Source of the DNA: Sordariomycetes sp. S80-01Y
Taxonomy: Eukaryota; Ascomycota; Sordariomycetes
Reading direction: 5' to 3'
Length of the DNA stretch: 64,000 nt
Assembly: GCA_037042185.1 (NCBI GenBank)
Contig: JAXQJY010000032.1
Coordinates: forward strand, 744,001-808,000
In this document: in pieces, positions 1 through 11,000 of the stretch
How the letters are laid out: each line of letters starts with the position of its first letter
Position numbering within the stretch: position 1 is the stretch's first letter
Made by a program: the position numbers and the translations under genes
The notes under the pieces: model-generated
Databases searched by the model: none
The model's input: only the letters and a program-made list of their open reading frames with translations
What the model was told of the DNA's origin: nothing

Positions 1-1327
1 AAAATACCGAAACTTGCAGGTTCGTTTCAACAAGGCAAGCGCTGACCGAGTCTCCCTGCATACCTAATTTTCGACTCAAACACCAGGTGGTGAGAACATC
101 AAAGAAGAGACCGACAGCACGCCTGGGCCGCTTTATCTCTGATGAGCGTACAAAAAGTATTGTTGAGGACGCCTCGCCGGATCAAGCAAAAGAAACAATG
201 GCAGGTTTGGAAGATAAGAGTCGCATTTATCCCCACCTCGATCGAATAAATCAACGGGAATCTCGGAACCGCGTAGGTAGCGCGGTCCACTGCACCCGAC
301 CACCCCTGTGCCCTGACCGGCGAATTTGCAGCCATTGAAGACCTGCAGCCGCGCATAAGAAGCCATGCATACGTCGTGACACACGAATGCGCAAGCGCAA
401 TATCGTGTCACGGCCACTTATCCGTCATGCTGATAGTTCTGCGGGCAAGCATTGGACCGTTCCCGAGAGGCGCGCTGATCAAAGTACCAAAGCACCAAAA
501 CTGGCGGTGTTAGCAAGGTTGCTGGCGCCGGGTAATAGACGCCGCGTCAGCCCTGTGGAAAGTACTTTGCAGGGAGGGAGGTGGGCGCGATACGAGGTCG
601 GGAGGCGGGTAGTTGCCCCCCTTAATGCCTGACGAGAGGACTGTGCCCCTTCTGGAGAGCACTACAAGAAGCATGCAGTGGAAGAGTCAAGAACATAAGA
701 CCATGACAAAAGGAAATACGGACGCCAAGAGGGTCGTCCGCGTCGAAGCAATATAGAAGGAAAGAACGGCCCCTGTACTGGTTCCAAAAAGTTCCAGATT
801 CCTGCAGCATCCAAGCGGATTTCATCCTGGCAATTCTTCCATCCCGTGCGAGCCAAGCCACCGGTGCACGTTGGCAAGAGCCAAGCACCAGCAGGGAAGG
901 TGCGGCCCCCGCAGGAGACCCGCGAACCCGTACCCGTCGCTGGCTTTATCAGGGACGTTTGCCTGCTCAATTCACCCGGATCCTTCTTCTTCTTCATCTT
1001 CCTCCTCCTCGTCACGCTCGCCTTCAATCCTTGACTGGGCTTGGCAGTCATGCTTAGACTTCTCAATTGACTTCGACGATCTTCCCCCCCACCCGATTGC
1101 CTTCCAGGAACCGAAGCCACGCTGAGCTATTGCTACTAGCTGCAGCCACAGCCGCCCTGTTCCTGACGATCCGCGCCGACATAGACCCTGAATCGAGAAG
1201 CATTCCAGAAGCCACTGCGCGCTGCAACAGATCCCATTCCAGCGAAAACTGGTCTGGACGATTTGGAAGGACGATATTGATTCGCAATACACCGCCATCT
1301 TGCCAGTCCGGCTGAAGTCCCGCCAAC
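1..1327. other. Intergenic sequence / probable 5' leader
   Basis: No reading frame here starts with ATG and looks like a protein. The short open frames on both strands are mutually overlapping and of low complexity. A pyrimidine-rich tract at about 981–1010 (TTC/CTC repeats) lies some 320 bp before the ATG of the next gene and looks like fungal promoter or 5' UTR sequence. The left part could belong to a neighbouring gene outside the window. Confidence 0.5.
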
Positions 1328-2596
1328 ATGTCCATCTTTTCTTCTATCCGCAAGTCCCGTCAGCATGTCAAAGAACACCACGCCAAACTCGCTGAACAGA
1401 AGAAACAAGAGGACGCAACAACGCCCTACCGTCACGTTCCCACCCACGCCGCCTCAGATGCTTTCGCAAGTGCGCCGCCTGCTTGGAGGGAAACGGCAGA
1501 TCGACCCAGAATTGCCGAGGAAAATAGGAGGAGAACTGCCATGACGGCGAATCAAATGAACATGCCCGCGCCTAGTTTTCCAAGGGTGGGAAGCAGTTTG
1601 TCGTATGTGAGCTATCCGGGGCAGGCAGGCAGCCCTGGGCCGAGCAGGCATTCCGTGAAGATGCCGCGGGCTTACAGTTATGCTGGCATTTCGCCCTACC
1701 ATGATGCGGGTCGGGATGTGATTTACTCCATCCCTGACGTTGCGCACTCAGAGCCGGAAGGCTTTGATTTCAATAAACAGGGCGCAGATTCGCCTGTTGC
1801 GAGTAACAATGGATCGACCAGCTCGCAGGAGGACTTGGAGATGAGGGCTTCGAGGGCGCCCGCGGTGCAACAAAGCACTTCGGTCGGGACTGCCCACCGC
1901 CTCCATCCCAGCAACCGGTCAAGGAGGACGTCGGATGCTTCTCTGGACCGACGAGCTCGAACGAACTCTGCAAACCACAAGACAGGGCCGTCTACCTCGT
2001 CCCGGGACTCGAGGCCGCCTCCATCAACCAGGGGATTCAGCTACATCCCTTCATCAGCCAGTCCTCTGCCAATCCAGGTTGGAACGATGCCTCAGCCGCT
2101 TCCTGTGGATGCTATTGCCCCCGATGCGCAAGAGCCCCAGCCCCAATTCAGTGCTGCGGCTTCCCGCCAGAACTCGACCTCATCTCTACCTGGTTTGACG
2201 CCTACATCGACCGGTCTGCCATCTCCCGCGGCACCAGCTTCGCCTTCAGCCCTGGGATCACCACCAGCCAACTTATTCCTAAGCTCACCGGTCGACACCG
2301 GAAGGGACCTACATTCGTCCCAATTTGCAGGAATCGAGGAAAACAGAGAGGTCGAGCATCCTCCAAAGGGGAGGACATCCCGCTTCACGGAACGAACCTC
2401 GTCTCTGACCCCTGCGGAGCGACCAGTGTCAAAAGCACCGTCTGCCATCGTCAACTATCTTCCCGAACCGGCGCAGCCCGTGGCGGACGACGCAGCTTCC
2501 ATGAGGAGCAGCAAGAGCAAGGGAAGGAAACTTCAAAAGGGTAAAGGGAGGCTGGTGAAGAAGAGCCGTCGCTCTGCGGTGGAAGTTTCTGCATGA
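1328..2596 (+). CDS. Conserved disordered fungal protein, function unknown
   Basis: A single-exon frame of 422 residues starts at ATG 1328. The N-terminus (MSIFSSIRKSRQ, then a Lys/Glu helix and TPYRHVPTHAASDA) resembles, from memory, a family of uncharacterised Pezizomycotina proteins. The rest is rich in Ser, Pro, Thr and Arg, with no folded domain, signal peptide or membrane segment that I can see. The last 30 residues are strongly basic (KSKGRKLQKGKGRLVKKSRR), which could be a nuclear localisation or nucleic-acid-binding tail. The frame is uninterrupted and runs convergent to the acetyltransferase gene downstream. That it is a real gene is well supported by length and by the N-terminal motif. 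Any role would be a guess. Confidence 0.8.
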   Translation: MSIFSSIRKSRQHVKEHHAKLAEQKKQEDATTPYRHVPTHAASDAFASAPPAWRETADRPRIAEENRRRTAMTANQMNMPAPSFPRVGSSLSYVSYPGQAGSPGPSRHSVKMPRAYSYAGISPYHDAGRDVIYSIPDVAHSEPEGFDFNKQGADSPVASNNGSTSSQEDLEMRASRAPAVQQSTSVGTAHRLHPSNRSRRTSDASLDRRARTNSANHKTGPSTSSRDSRPPPSTRGFSYIPSSASPLPIQVGTMPQPLPVDAIAPDAQEPQPQFSAAASRQNSTSSLPGLTPTSTGLPSPAAPASPSALGSPPANLFLSSPVDTGRDLHSSQFAGIEENREVEHPPKGRTSRFTERTSSLTPAERPVSKAPSAIVNYLPEPAQPVADDAASMRSSKSKGRKLQKGKGRLVKKSRRSAVEVSA

Positions 2597-2901
2597 TTCG
2601 AACGTCTCGGTTCTTGTGGCGCGTTTACGAACTTGATGACATTGAAATTACCTAGGTAGCCGGCGTTTAATTGCACGTTTCTGCGTTTCAAGGATAACTC
2701 AGATGGTCAAAGACAGGCACGCATGGAAAGCTTGCCTGAGACCAACTCAATACTACAAAGGCTTCGGCTGCATCCGTTTCTATTTTGTGATTAAAATCGA
2801 GAGCCAGGACTCTGCGATTGACGGACGTCTCCAAATTTCGAAAGGAGGGAGATGCGGGGATGTCTCGAAAAGATTGCGGGGAACACCCAACAACAGCCCA
2901 C
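2597..2901. other. Convergent intergenic spacer
   Basis: This lies between the 3' ends of two convergent genes and presumably holds both 3' UTRs. I see nothing else in it. Confidence 0.5.
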
Positions 2902-3450
2902 CTACAGTTCCATGGCCAGCTCATGCTCTCCATCTTCATCCGGCCCGCTGATCTCCCTGAACCCCAGCTTCGTGTAGAAGTGATATGGCGAGTCCTCGGG
3001 CTTGACTGTCTTCTCGGGACGGCCCTCAACTGTCTGACCTTCTGGCGCCGTAGACATAACCCTAATCAGTTTAGCCTTGGGGGCATGTTCCCTGATCTTT
3101 GCGACAGCCAATGCTACACCCTGCTTCCCAAACCCAAGCCCCTGGTACCTCTGGTCTATCATGAAGCGCCAGATGTAGTACATCTCGGTCGGATCCCAGA
3201 TGGCGAGCATGAGGAAGCCGATGACGGTGTGGTTGTCGGCGTAGAGGGCGCGGAACCATGCGTCCTCGGAGTAGTGTCCCTCGACGATGGAGACAGCGTT
3301 GCTGGCAAGATTACCTGCCTGCTCGGGCTTGGTCTTGAGCTGGATAACGGCCCTCCAGTTGTCCTCGGTGATTTCGTGGAGGCTGAGGACAGATTCCCTA
3401 GTGACGGGAGGCTTGGCCTCTTCAGCCGTTTTAGGGCATACGTGAACCAT
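2902..3450 (-). CDS. GNAT-family N-acetyltransferase (spermidine acetyltransferase-like)
   Basis: A single exon of 182 residues starts at ATG 3450. Strand beta4 and motif A of the GNAT fold are visible as YYIWRFMIDQRYQGLGFGKQ, which includes the acetyl-CoA pyrophosphate loop (Q-R-x-x-G-x-G). It is preceded by a typical IGFLMLAIWD beta strand and followed by a FYTKLGF motif near the C-terminus. The order and length match single-domain enzymes of the PaiA/BltD spermidine or spermine acetyltransferase type. The substrate cannot be read from sequence. The protein has no targeting signal, so it is probably cytosolic. The gene is divergent from ALG5 across a 665-bp gap. The first 15 residues look poorly conserved and a later start is possible, although no later ATG precedes the fold. 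Confidence 0.85.
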   Translation of the reverse strand: MVHVCPKTAEEAKPPVTRESVLSLHEITEDNWRAVIQLKTKPEQAGNLASNAVSIVEGHYSEDAWFRALYADNHTVIGFLMLAIWDPTEMYYIWRFMIDQRYQGLGFGKQGVALAVAKIREHAPKAKLIRVMSTAPEGQTVEGRPEKTVKPEDSPYHFYTKLGFREISGPDEDGEHELAMEL

Positions 3451-4115
3451 GAAGAAGATGATGAGGAAGATCTTTTGGAGTTGGAAGGACTAGGCCACGG
3501 TGCTCTTATACCCAGTGAACCCCCCACAACGAGCATTTCCTAAACAGGCACCATGTTGACGATGTACCCCAAGACTCGATCTGAGTCACGTTGAGACACG
3601 TTCCAGCGCAGGCCTTGGTGCTGCCCTGGTAGCAGCCCCATCGAGGCAGTGTCAGCCCATGCTTGGGATCGTCGCTAGTGACTCAGAGACGGTATCGTGG
3701 ATGCTATGAGCGTCCAGTTGCTTGCTCGTAAAGAGGGATGTTTCATTGGAGCTTAACATTGGGGTTCCAACTGGAGATTCAACCTCCTGTGAGACCCCCA
3801 CCAACGGCACCCCTCGGTCCCCTGAATCTGCACTGCCGATCCCTGCCGCTTTCCGAAGCATTGACCACCTCTCTCGTTCCACAGTTTCAACCCCCCGAAA
3901 CTTGAACTTGACCTCAGCGAAGCTCAACTAACTCCTCACGCTCCCCTCGTCCCCGACAGCTCTCGGTCTCGAGCCAAACTTCAGACTGACGCTCGTTTAC
4001 ACGCATGACATTCTTGCCATAACACGATCGACCTGGACGCTGCTACAGATTTTGACAGACCCATGCGCACGTTGGAAGATTAGCTTTCCCAGACCAAGTC
4101 GCGTCTATCTCCGCG
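3451..4115. other. Divergent promoter region between the GNAT gene and ALG5
   Basis: This shared upstream region of two divergent genes has C/T-rich stretches toward the ALG5 side (about 3940–4060), as is usual in fungal leaders. No clear TATA box or other element was recognised. Confidence 0.45.
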
Positions 4116-5485
4116 ATGGACGCGCTCAACACATTCGAGGGTCTCTGGGCATGGATTCAGTCCGCTGAGCCACACGTTCAGCTTGCCATTCTAGGCGGGG
4201 CGCTGCTCCTTGTCCAGATCTTTGTACGCCTCTCTCTACCCCTTTCTTGTGCGAAAGGGCATGCTGACCGTCCAACAGTTCTTCGTCTTCCTCCACCTCG
4301 TCGCCCCGAAACCTCGCCCCGCCCTCCCCTCCGAGAAGACCTACATCACCACCTCCCCCAAGTCTCCCAAGCCTACGCCTCCAGCTCCACTCCCCTGCTG
4401 GTACGACCGCTGGCTCGCCGAGCGTCAGGCCACCGAGGAAGCCAAGGCTCAGGCCGCGGCGGACACCCCTTCCGAGACCCAATCCACCGAGGTCACACCC
4501 TCCGGCGGCACCATTGAGCCCGCCGAGCTGCGTCTCTCAGTCGTCTTCCCAGCCTTCAACGAGGAGAAGCGCATTATTCCGACCTTGGAGGAAGCAGTCG
4601 AGTATCTGGACGCCCACATTGGTCGCCCCAATAAGCCCGCCAAGATCGCGCCGAGCGGAAGCACCAAGAGGCACTCCGTGCGACATGCCCACGACGAGGA
4701 GGCGCACGGGTACGAGATCCTCGTTGTGAATGATGGGAGCACAGATGGGACCGTGGACGTGGTTCTGGACTTCTGCCGGGAGCATGAGTTGCATGACGTG
4801 ATCAGGATCGTGAGCTTGGAGAACAATAGGGGCAAGGGCGGAGGTGTTACCCATGGTCTTAGGCATGTAAGGGGCGAGTATGCGCTGTTCGCGGATGCAG
4901 ACGGTGCCAGCCGGTTCAGCGATGTGCGCAAGTTGATCGAGGGATGCGAAGAGGTTGTAGACGGATCGCACAGGGGTGTTGCGATTGGCAGCCGGGCGCA
5001 CCTCGTCGGTAGCGACGCCGTGGTCAAGGTAAGCTCTCACGCTCAAGCCCTCCTAGCTACGAAAACATGCTAATAACTTCCAGCGCTCCGCTCTGCGCAA
5101 CTTCCTTATGAGATCCTTCCACCTCGTCCTCACCATCCTCACACCCCCGGCCACCTCCCGCATCCGCGACACGCAGTGCGGCTTCAAGCTCTTCACGCGG
5201 GCCGCGCTCCCCCACATCGTCCCCTACATGCACACCGAGGGCTGGATCTTCGACATCGAGATGCTCATGCTCGCCGAGTCGGCGCCCGCGGTGCCGGTCC
5301 TGGGCTCTGACGGCAGCGTCATCGGCACCAGCCCCGGCATCAAGGTGGCCGAGGTGCCCATCGAGTGGCACGAGGTCGGTGGCAGCAAGCTGAACATCGT
5401 CCAGGACAGCATCAGGATGGCGCTGGGGTTGGCGGTGCTGAGGGCCAGTTGGATGATGGGCGTGTATAGGAGACGGCTGACTTGA
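4116..5485 (+). CDS. ALG5: Dolichyl-phosphate beta-glucosyltransferase
   Basis: ALG5 makes dolichyl-P-glucose from UDP-glucose on the cytosolic face of the ER, the donor for the last glucoses of the N-glycan precursor. Three exons (4116–4223, 4279–5028, 5084–5485) join in frame to give 419 residues. The joint of exons 1 and 2 rebuilds the N-terminal membrane anchor (about residues 22–46). The GT-A family 2 core follows: SVVFPAFNEEKRI, then EILVVNDGSTDGT (nucleotide binding), then the metal-binding DAD motif in FADADG, then RDTQCGFKLF and the C-terminal GWIFDIEML and EVPIEWHEV motifs typical of ALG5 rather than DPM1. Both introns (55 nt each) have GT–AG ends, and the second has a clear CTAATAA branch. 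The gene is convergent with ERG1. Confidence 0.95.
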
Positions 5486-5850
5486 ACTTGCCCCTGGTGC
5501 GGACCCAGAGGGCCATACTGTATGCTTTCCATGGGAAGCATCTTAATGCACTATGGAGACATAGACGCCCATTTTTCAAAGTGGCAAAATTCATGAGTCT
5601 CAAAGACACCCGAGTTGATCGTTGAAGTATTAAACCATTAATGTGAAGCTACGTATCGTAGATGTTACGTAGATGCTATGCCCTCCCCAGATGTATGCAT
5701 CTATATGTACGAGGCACTAATATGCACAAAATGCTCCTGAAAAAGCCCAAGTATGGATACATGCATCCCAGAGCGCCGAAACTCCCATCGCATAACGCAA
5801 AATGCTGGTCCATGAAATCAGCTCCCCTGATCTATCACCAAAATTCAACG
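5486..5850. other. Convergent intergenic spacer
   Basis: This lies between the ALG5 and ERG1 stop codons and is expected to contain the 3' UTRs of both. It is somewhat AT-rich near 5620–5680, which would suit polyadenylation signals. No further feature was seen. Confidence 0.45.
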
Positions 5851-7329
5851 TCACCTCATGCCCTCCCGGTACATGACTGGTACGAAGACCACGCAAGCCT
5901 TCCACAGGATGAGGACCATGTCGAGCAGGGCCAGCGGGGCCTTGAAGATGCCCCATATCGACCCTCCCATGATGTCCATGGCGTTCATGTAGATGGCCAG
6001 GAACGCCACGCTGAAGAAGTGGTACGCCAACACGGTCGGCCTCTTGCAGATGGCGGCTAACAGCCCGCTGGGCCCGTCCGTCATGCCCCGCTCAAAGTAC
6101 CCGAAGCATCCCCTTTGCAAAGCCTTCAGCTGCGGATCGTTGGCCGCGAAAAGTGCATAGAGAGCCTGCGCGAGGGTGTTCACAATGCCCGTCATATATT
6201 TCCTCCTCCAGTAGAGCGTCTCCATAGCCTTGTGCACGGCGTCCGAGTCGCCTAGGCTCGGGACCAGGGAAGGGTCGAGGAGCTCAGAGAGAATGACTGC
6301 GTCGTTGAAGGCGACGGTCATGCCGCCTCCAGTGAGGGGGTGGCGCATGTTCATGGCATCACCCAGCAAAATCATGCCCTTGGTGTTCTGCCGTGATGGG
6401 GGCAGCCAGGAGTTGGGCATGCTGCGAGGGATCTTTCCATCCTCGAGAGCCTTGATCATTGCTGAACGAATCTGTTCTGGCACGGCGGGGAGGACGCAGT
6501 TGCGGATGTAGCCCCTTACACCACCAGCTGCCGGCGAGGCTTCGGGGATGTCGGCGGGGACGTCGATGAGAGCTCGCGTCTCCCGGGAGCCGATCTGGTA
6601 GAGGAGAACGGGATAGGCATTGCCGATGATGACCAAGGCGTGGAAGGGCTCGAGGAGAGGACAGTCGATGAGCTCCAGGGCGTAGAATTTGCTCCGGACG
6701 ACTGGCTGGTTCGTAATGACTTGCTTCCTGAACTTGCTAGCATAGCCATCTGCGATGATGGTGAGCTGACCGAAGAAGCAATCCGGCGTCTTCTCCCCCG
6801 TCTCTTTGTTCGTCGTCCGCGTCTCGACTCCCAGGATCTCATCCGACTCCTCGCCCTTGACCGTGTTGACCACCTCTGTTTCCACCATTGTGATGTTCTC
6901 GTGCGCCATGCACGCCTTGCGCAGCTGCATGATGAAGCGCCCGTGATGGAACGCCCGCCCACTTGGTCGCTTCCCCTCCACGCCCGCTCCTCCCCACATG
7001 TGCGTCAACTCGCCAGCGTCATCGACGGTAGGATACGGGACGACCTTTGGCTTGCCGTGGTACATGACCGTGTACCCATTGCAGGGAATGCTGTCAATTC
7101 CCTCAAGGCAGTGTTCCAGGCCCAGCTTGCGCAGGGCCGCGACTCCTCCCGGTTGGAGCAGCTCGCCGACGATGCGATCCGGCTCGTGCATCCATCGTTC
7201 GAGCAGCAGGACGGAGCGGCCCTGGTTGGCAAGGGCATGGGAGATTGCACAGCCAAAGATACCGGCACCAACGACCACAACATCGGCTTCGTGGAACTCG
7301 GTGCGGCGACGGGCGCGGGTGTCTTCCAT
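5851..7329 (-). CDS. ERG1: Squalene monooxygenase (squalene epoxidase)
   Basis: Erg1 oxidises squalene to 2,3-oxidosqualene with FAD, NADPH and O2 at the ER, the first oxygen-requiring step of ergosterol synthesis and the target of allylamines. The frame is open upstream to 7509, but the first ATG is at 7329, giving 492 residues, normal for fungal Erg1. The motifs stand in order: DVVVVGAGIFGCAISHALA (Rossmann FAD site), the ERWMHEPDRIVGELLQPGG signature, IIADGYASKFRK, and the second FAD motif LLGDAMNMRHPLTGGGMT. The C-terminus has two hydrophobic segments (about 425–490) that anchor such enzymes in the ER membrane. No intron is needed. I looked for an SREBP-type sterol element upstream and found no exact match. 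Confidence 0.95.
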   Translation of the reverse strand: MEDTRARRRTEFHEADVVVVGAGIFGCAISHALANQGRSVLLLERWMHEPDRIVGELLQPGGVAALRKLGLEHCLEGIDSIPCNGYTVMYHGKPKVVPYPTVDDAGELTHMWGGAGVEGKRPSGRAFHHGRFIMQLRKACMAHENITMVETEVVNTVKGEESDEILGVETRTTNKETGEKTPDCFFGQLTIIADGYASKFRKQVITNQPVVRSKFYALELIDCPLLEPFHALVIIGNAYPVLLYQIGSRETRALIDVPADIPEASPAAGGVRGYIRNCVLPAVPEQIRSAMIKALEDGKIPRSMPNSWLPPSRQNTKGMILLGDAMNMRHPLTGGGMTVAFNDAVILSELLDPSLVPSLGDSDAVHKAMETLYWRRKYMTGIVNTLAQALYALFAANDPQLKALQRGCFGYFERGMTDGPSGLLAAICKRPTVLAYHFFSVAFLAIYMNAMDIMGGSIWGIFKAPLALLDMVLILWKACVVFVPVMYREGMR

Positions 7330-8095
7330 TGCGACGACGGTCCTTGGTCGCGCGGACTCAGGTTCGCCACTGGAGGGGCAGTGGGCAGTCGCTCGAGAAG
7401 TTGCTGGCGTGGCTGCTGGGCGCGTGTTGGTCGGAGGGTCGAATTGAGTCGATAGGAGAGGCGTGCCGTCGTGAGGACACACACGGTGGCGCTCACGGAC
7501 TCGGTTCAAGTTTTATCGTGGGTGGGTTGGGATCAAGTTTGCAGGAGTAGGAAAGTGACCCTGAAATTGTTCTGCAATCAATCAGTCCCAGTCGTCTTAA
7601 TTGTGGGGTCTCCAGGGGAGGCGCTCTATCGGGCCAAGAGTGGCGCCACTTTCACCCTACACCGCCCCGGGCTCAGCCAATAGAGTTGCAGGCCTTGTCA
7701 CCACTCCTCGCATGTGATCGACAGCGTCTCTGTGGTATGATGCCTCGATTTGAATCTGGCAATAATCATCGTACGACGGGCGGGTGTTGTAGGGAAACTC
7801 ACCTGTACCAGGTGTCACAGCTTCCGATATTCCGCACCCAAGCTTCCGAGACTATTCATAGAGGCGTTAATTAATAGATAGGACGTGTTTGATTACCAAC
7901 GTAATTGCACTATGGGAAGCTTCCCAGGTCTCACAGGCCGTCCGTCAGAAGAGCGGATACACGTGCAAATTCGTTTCAAGTAGTTCGATTTCAACGTCTT
8001 GCGTTGAGCTATGTACAGACGGTATTGTAGTTCTACAGTATACAAAATATGGTCTTCTTCACCGGGCATAGCAGCCAGTGCTCCAGCACAAGCCT
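7330..8095. promoter_or_regulatory. ERG1 upstream region
   Basis: This lies between the ERG1 start and the 3' end of the large helical-repeat gene, both on the minus strand. It should hold the ERG1 promoter and the 3' UTR of the upstream gene. A CCAAT sequence is present at 7677–7681 on the plus strand, about 350 bp upstream of the ERG1 ATG. No TATA box was evident. Confidence 0.4.
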
Positions 8096-11000
8096 CTACC
8101 ACATCGACACCGCATCGTCACCAGGCTTGTCTACTCGTCTCGCAGCGACCAGCTTGTCGAACGGTGCGAGCGAGGAAGCCCTGTGATACTCAGTCCGCTC
8201 TTCATCCCGGATCCACGTGCTCTGGGGGCGCTTTGGCTTCAGCGTAGCCACAAAGGTCTGCGTGTCATCCTTGGAACCTTGCGAGAGCTTCTTGCTCGTC
8301 TTCTTGTCCATTTGCCCGCTCCTTAACGTCTTGCGGCGCGATTCAGCAGGTTCATCATCGGCCCACCCATCTGCCGACGGAGCGTTGCGGGAGTGGTGTT
8401 TTGGCCTTCTAGCGGCGTTGATCTTCTCTTGGAGTGATGTCGTCATGTCCGCGCCGGTGGAAAATCGGTTGCTTTCGGCTGTTTGGTCAGGCATTGAAGG
8501 TACTTCGATGGGTTTGCAAACTTCAACATCTGAAGCGATGGATGCGAGCTGGGTTTTGGTTTCAAGGTATTCCTGACCAGTCCCTTGTTCCGGTGCTGGC
8601 GCCTGAGGCTCTGCTCTCTGGGCTTGAGACGTAGTTGATCCTTCTTTGTTCGATCGGCTTATTGACTCGGATTTGTGTCCTCTCTGAAATGGGTCGTCCG
8701 CCGAGTCTTTGCCTGTTTCCGCGGCCAAATCCTGACTTGGCATTTCAATGTCAACGTCGTTGAGGAGGCCATGTTCCCTTGCCTCGTCCACCACCGCCAT
8801 GGCTTTGTCGAGGTCAAGCGAAGGCTGCTCGACGCCGGCTTCATCGTAACGCAGCTGCTTCTTGCGAATATATGCCATGAGATGCAGCGCTTGTCGACAT
8901 CGCTCAGCTGTCTTCTGTTTGGTTGGGTGCTGCTCTTTGGCGACGACACGAGTTGCCAAGATCCTCATGGAGTATCTGTAGCCGTCCCTGAAGGCCCGCG
9001 ATGTGATCCATATCGGGTTCTGCCTAACCAGCTCAGACAGCAAAGACGTAAGGTCTCGAAGTTTGACGCCTTGGACATACGCTTTCAGCAGGTTACGAAA
9101 GTTTTCCACCGTGTACAAGAGGTTTTCGTCGCCGTTGACAGAAGCCGCCTCTTTGCAAATGGCGATTGCGCCGTTCTCGTATCCTCGGTTGAGAGCAGTG
9201 ACTGCTGCATGATTCCATACTCTGTTGTGAATGTAGTGACCATCAGCGACAGCACGGCGTACCACTATGGCGGGCCCCGGCCTTGGTTTCTTGATCTGAG
9301 CCATCAACAAGGGTTCGGCCAGGTTTCCAAGATGGAGACCGCTTGCGGCAGCCACTTCGACCGCCCTTTTGACGACTTGCTCTGTAACATCTGTCTCTCC
9401 ATTGTCAATGCGAAGTCGGGCCAGAATCGCAAGTCGGACAATCGCGAGTGGTGGCTCAACGGTGCTGTAGTTCTGCGAAAAGTGCTCCCACATTGCGCGC
9501 CAGTCGTACATCTTCAATGACCTCCACATCTCTTCAAATATACGCTGCTCCTCTCGAGTCAAGACGCCGTGAAGGCTCACCGTCTTTGATAGCCATGTTT
9601 TTTCTGACCTCTGGAATGTGGCATCGTCCAATTGCCCAATATCTGCAAAAATCTTTCCCTGTACTTCAGAGATGGGGTCGGCGGGGTTGTGTGATATGGG
9701 AGACGGTAGGCTCTCAATCGGCGCCAAATACTTCTCTGTGGTGGATGACTTAGCGTGACCGGTACTTTGACGAATCTCTGCCTTTCGTTGCCCTGCCATA
9801 TGCCTCACGCTTTCGAGGATTGAACGTCCCACCCTGGGATCATTTTGAGAGCGCAGCCGCCACTTGACAAACGATACGAAATCCTCATCGGGAGACCAGC
9901 CACTCTTTCGACTGTACTCAAGCCATGAACTGATTGCATCAGTGTCCAAGTGTTCCTGCTGCAACCAGTGGTCCAGAGTATGTCGCACCCAGCGGTCATT
10001 CATGACGAGTTGATGCCTCTCAATCAGCCCCCTGGCGACTTGCAGGAACTGGTCTCTCGGTAAAACATCGCAACATGTGTCCAAAAAGCGGGTAAGAACC
10101 AGGTCAAAAACGTCTGAGGGCATAGCAGAAAGTTCCTCCAGCTTGCCGAGAGCTTCCCACCCTCGATCAATCGAGTTCAAAACGCCGCTCAGAATGGACA
10201 CGTTTTGGGCCATGGGGTCTGTTGCGAAGCGGTCGGCATCCGTAGCCTGGAGTTGTTTGAGCTCATGCTCGTACATTTCTGTTTTGCTGTGCACCAGTGC
10301 ACCCTCGAGTAGCAGCATATGAATGTCATACTGGGTGGCCCGAGGGATGTGGATGAAGTAGGCGGAATTTGCTTCCCGAACAGCCGCAAATACCTCGCTG
10401 GTAGCTTTCGGCTGGCCGAAGAGCCGACCGTGGCGTTGAAGAACCTGCTGGAGGAACGCGTCGTCGAAGAAGAATCCGTAGGTCTCATATGGCTGGCTGG
10501 TAAAATGCTGAAGCATCCATTGAACTGCTGTGATATTCTTATCCCGGACTACCATATCGAACAGCCTTGCTACAAGCTCAGGCGCATCATGGCAAGATGG
10601 CAATACAAGAGCAAGAATGTCTTCGGCAGCTTGAAAGTCGTCGATCATTGCGTGCTGGAGAAGCGTGCTGATCAGTTCGTGACCAGCAGGGTGTTCCGCG
10701 GCTGGCGTGGTGGGAGTTTTCCCAGTACCTCTCGGGAAATTCCTCAAAACTGCAACAGCCAGGCTCATGTATCGAGAAGAGAGTTGCTTCTCAGCATCAA
10801 AAGCCTTGGCCATATCCAGCAAGTCGAGAACCAGCTTTCGCGCTGTGCCTCTGCTCCGCTTCATGCCACCCCTGGAATTGCGTGAACCATTATCGTGAAA
10901 GTTCGTCTTGACGCCACGGTCTGACGAGTTCAGAAGGTAGAGTCTGGCCCGAGCTAATACGTCGAAACATCCTGTCTCTTTGTTGTTGGATGGGTGTGAT

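Noticed and set aside
2818-3543. 241-codon plus-strand frame
   Set aside because: It is antisense to the GNAT gene and does not start with ATG.
6640-7455. 271-codon plus-strand frame
   Set aside because: It is antisense to ERG1.
8675-9520. 281-codon plus-strand frame
   Set aside because: It lies wholly inside the 1,247-residue minus-strand gene and has no recognisable features.
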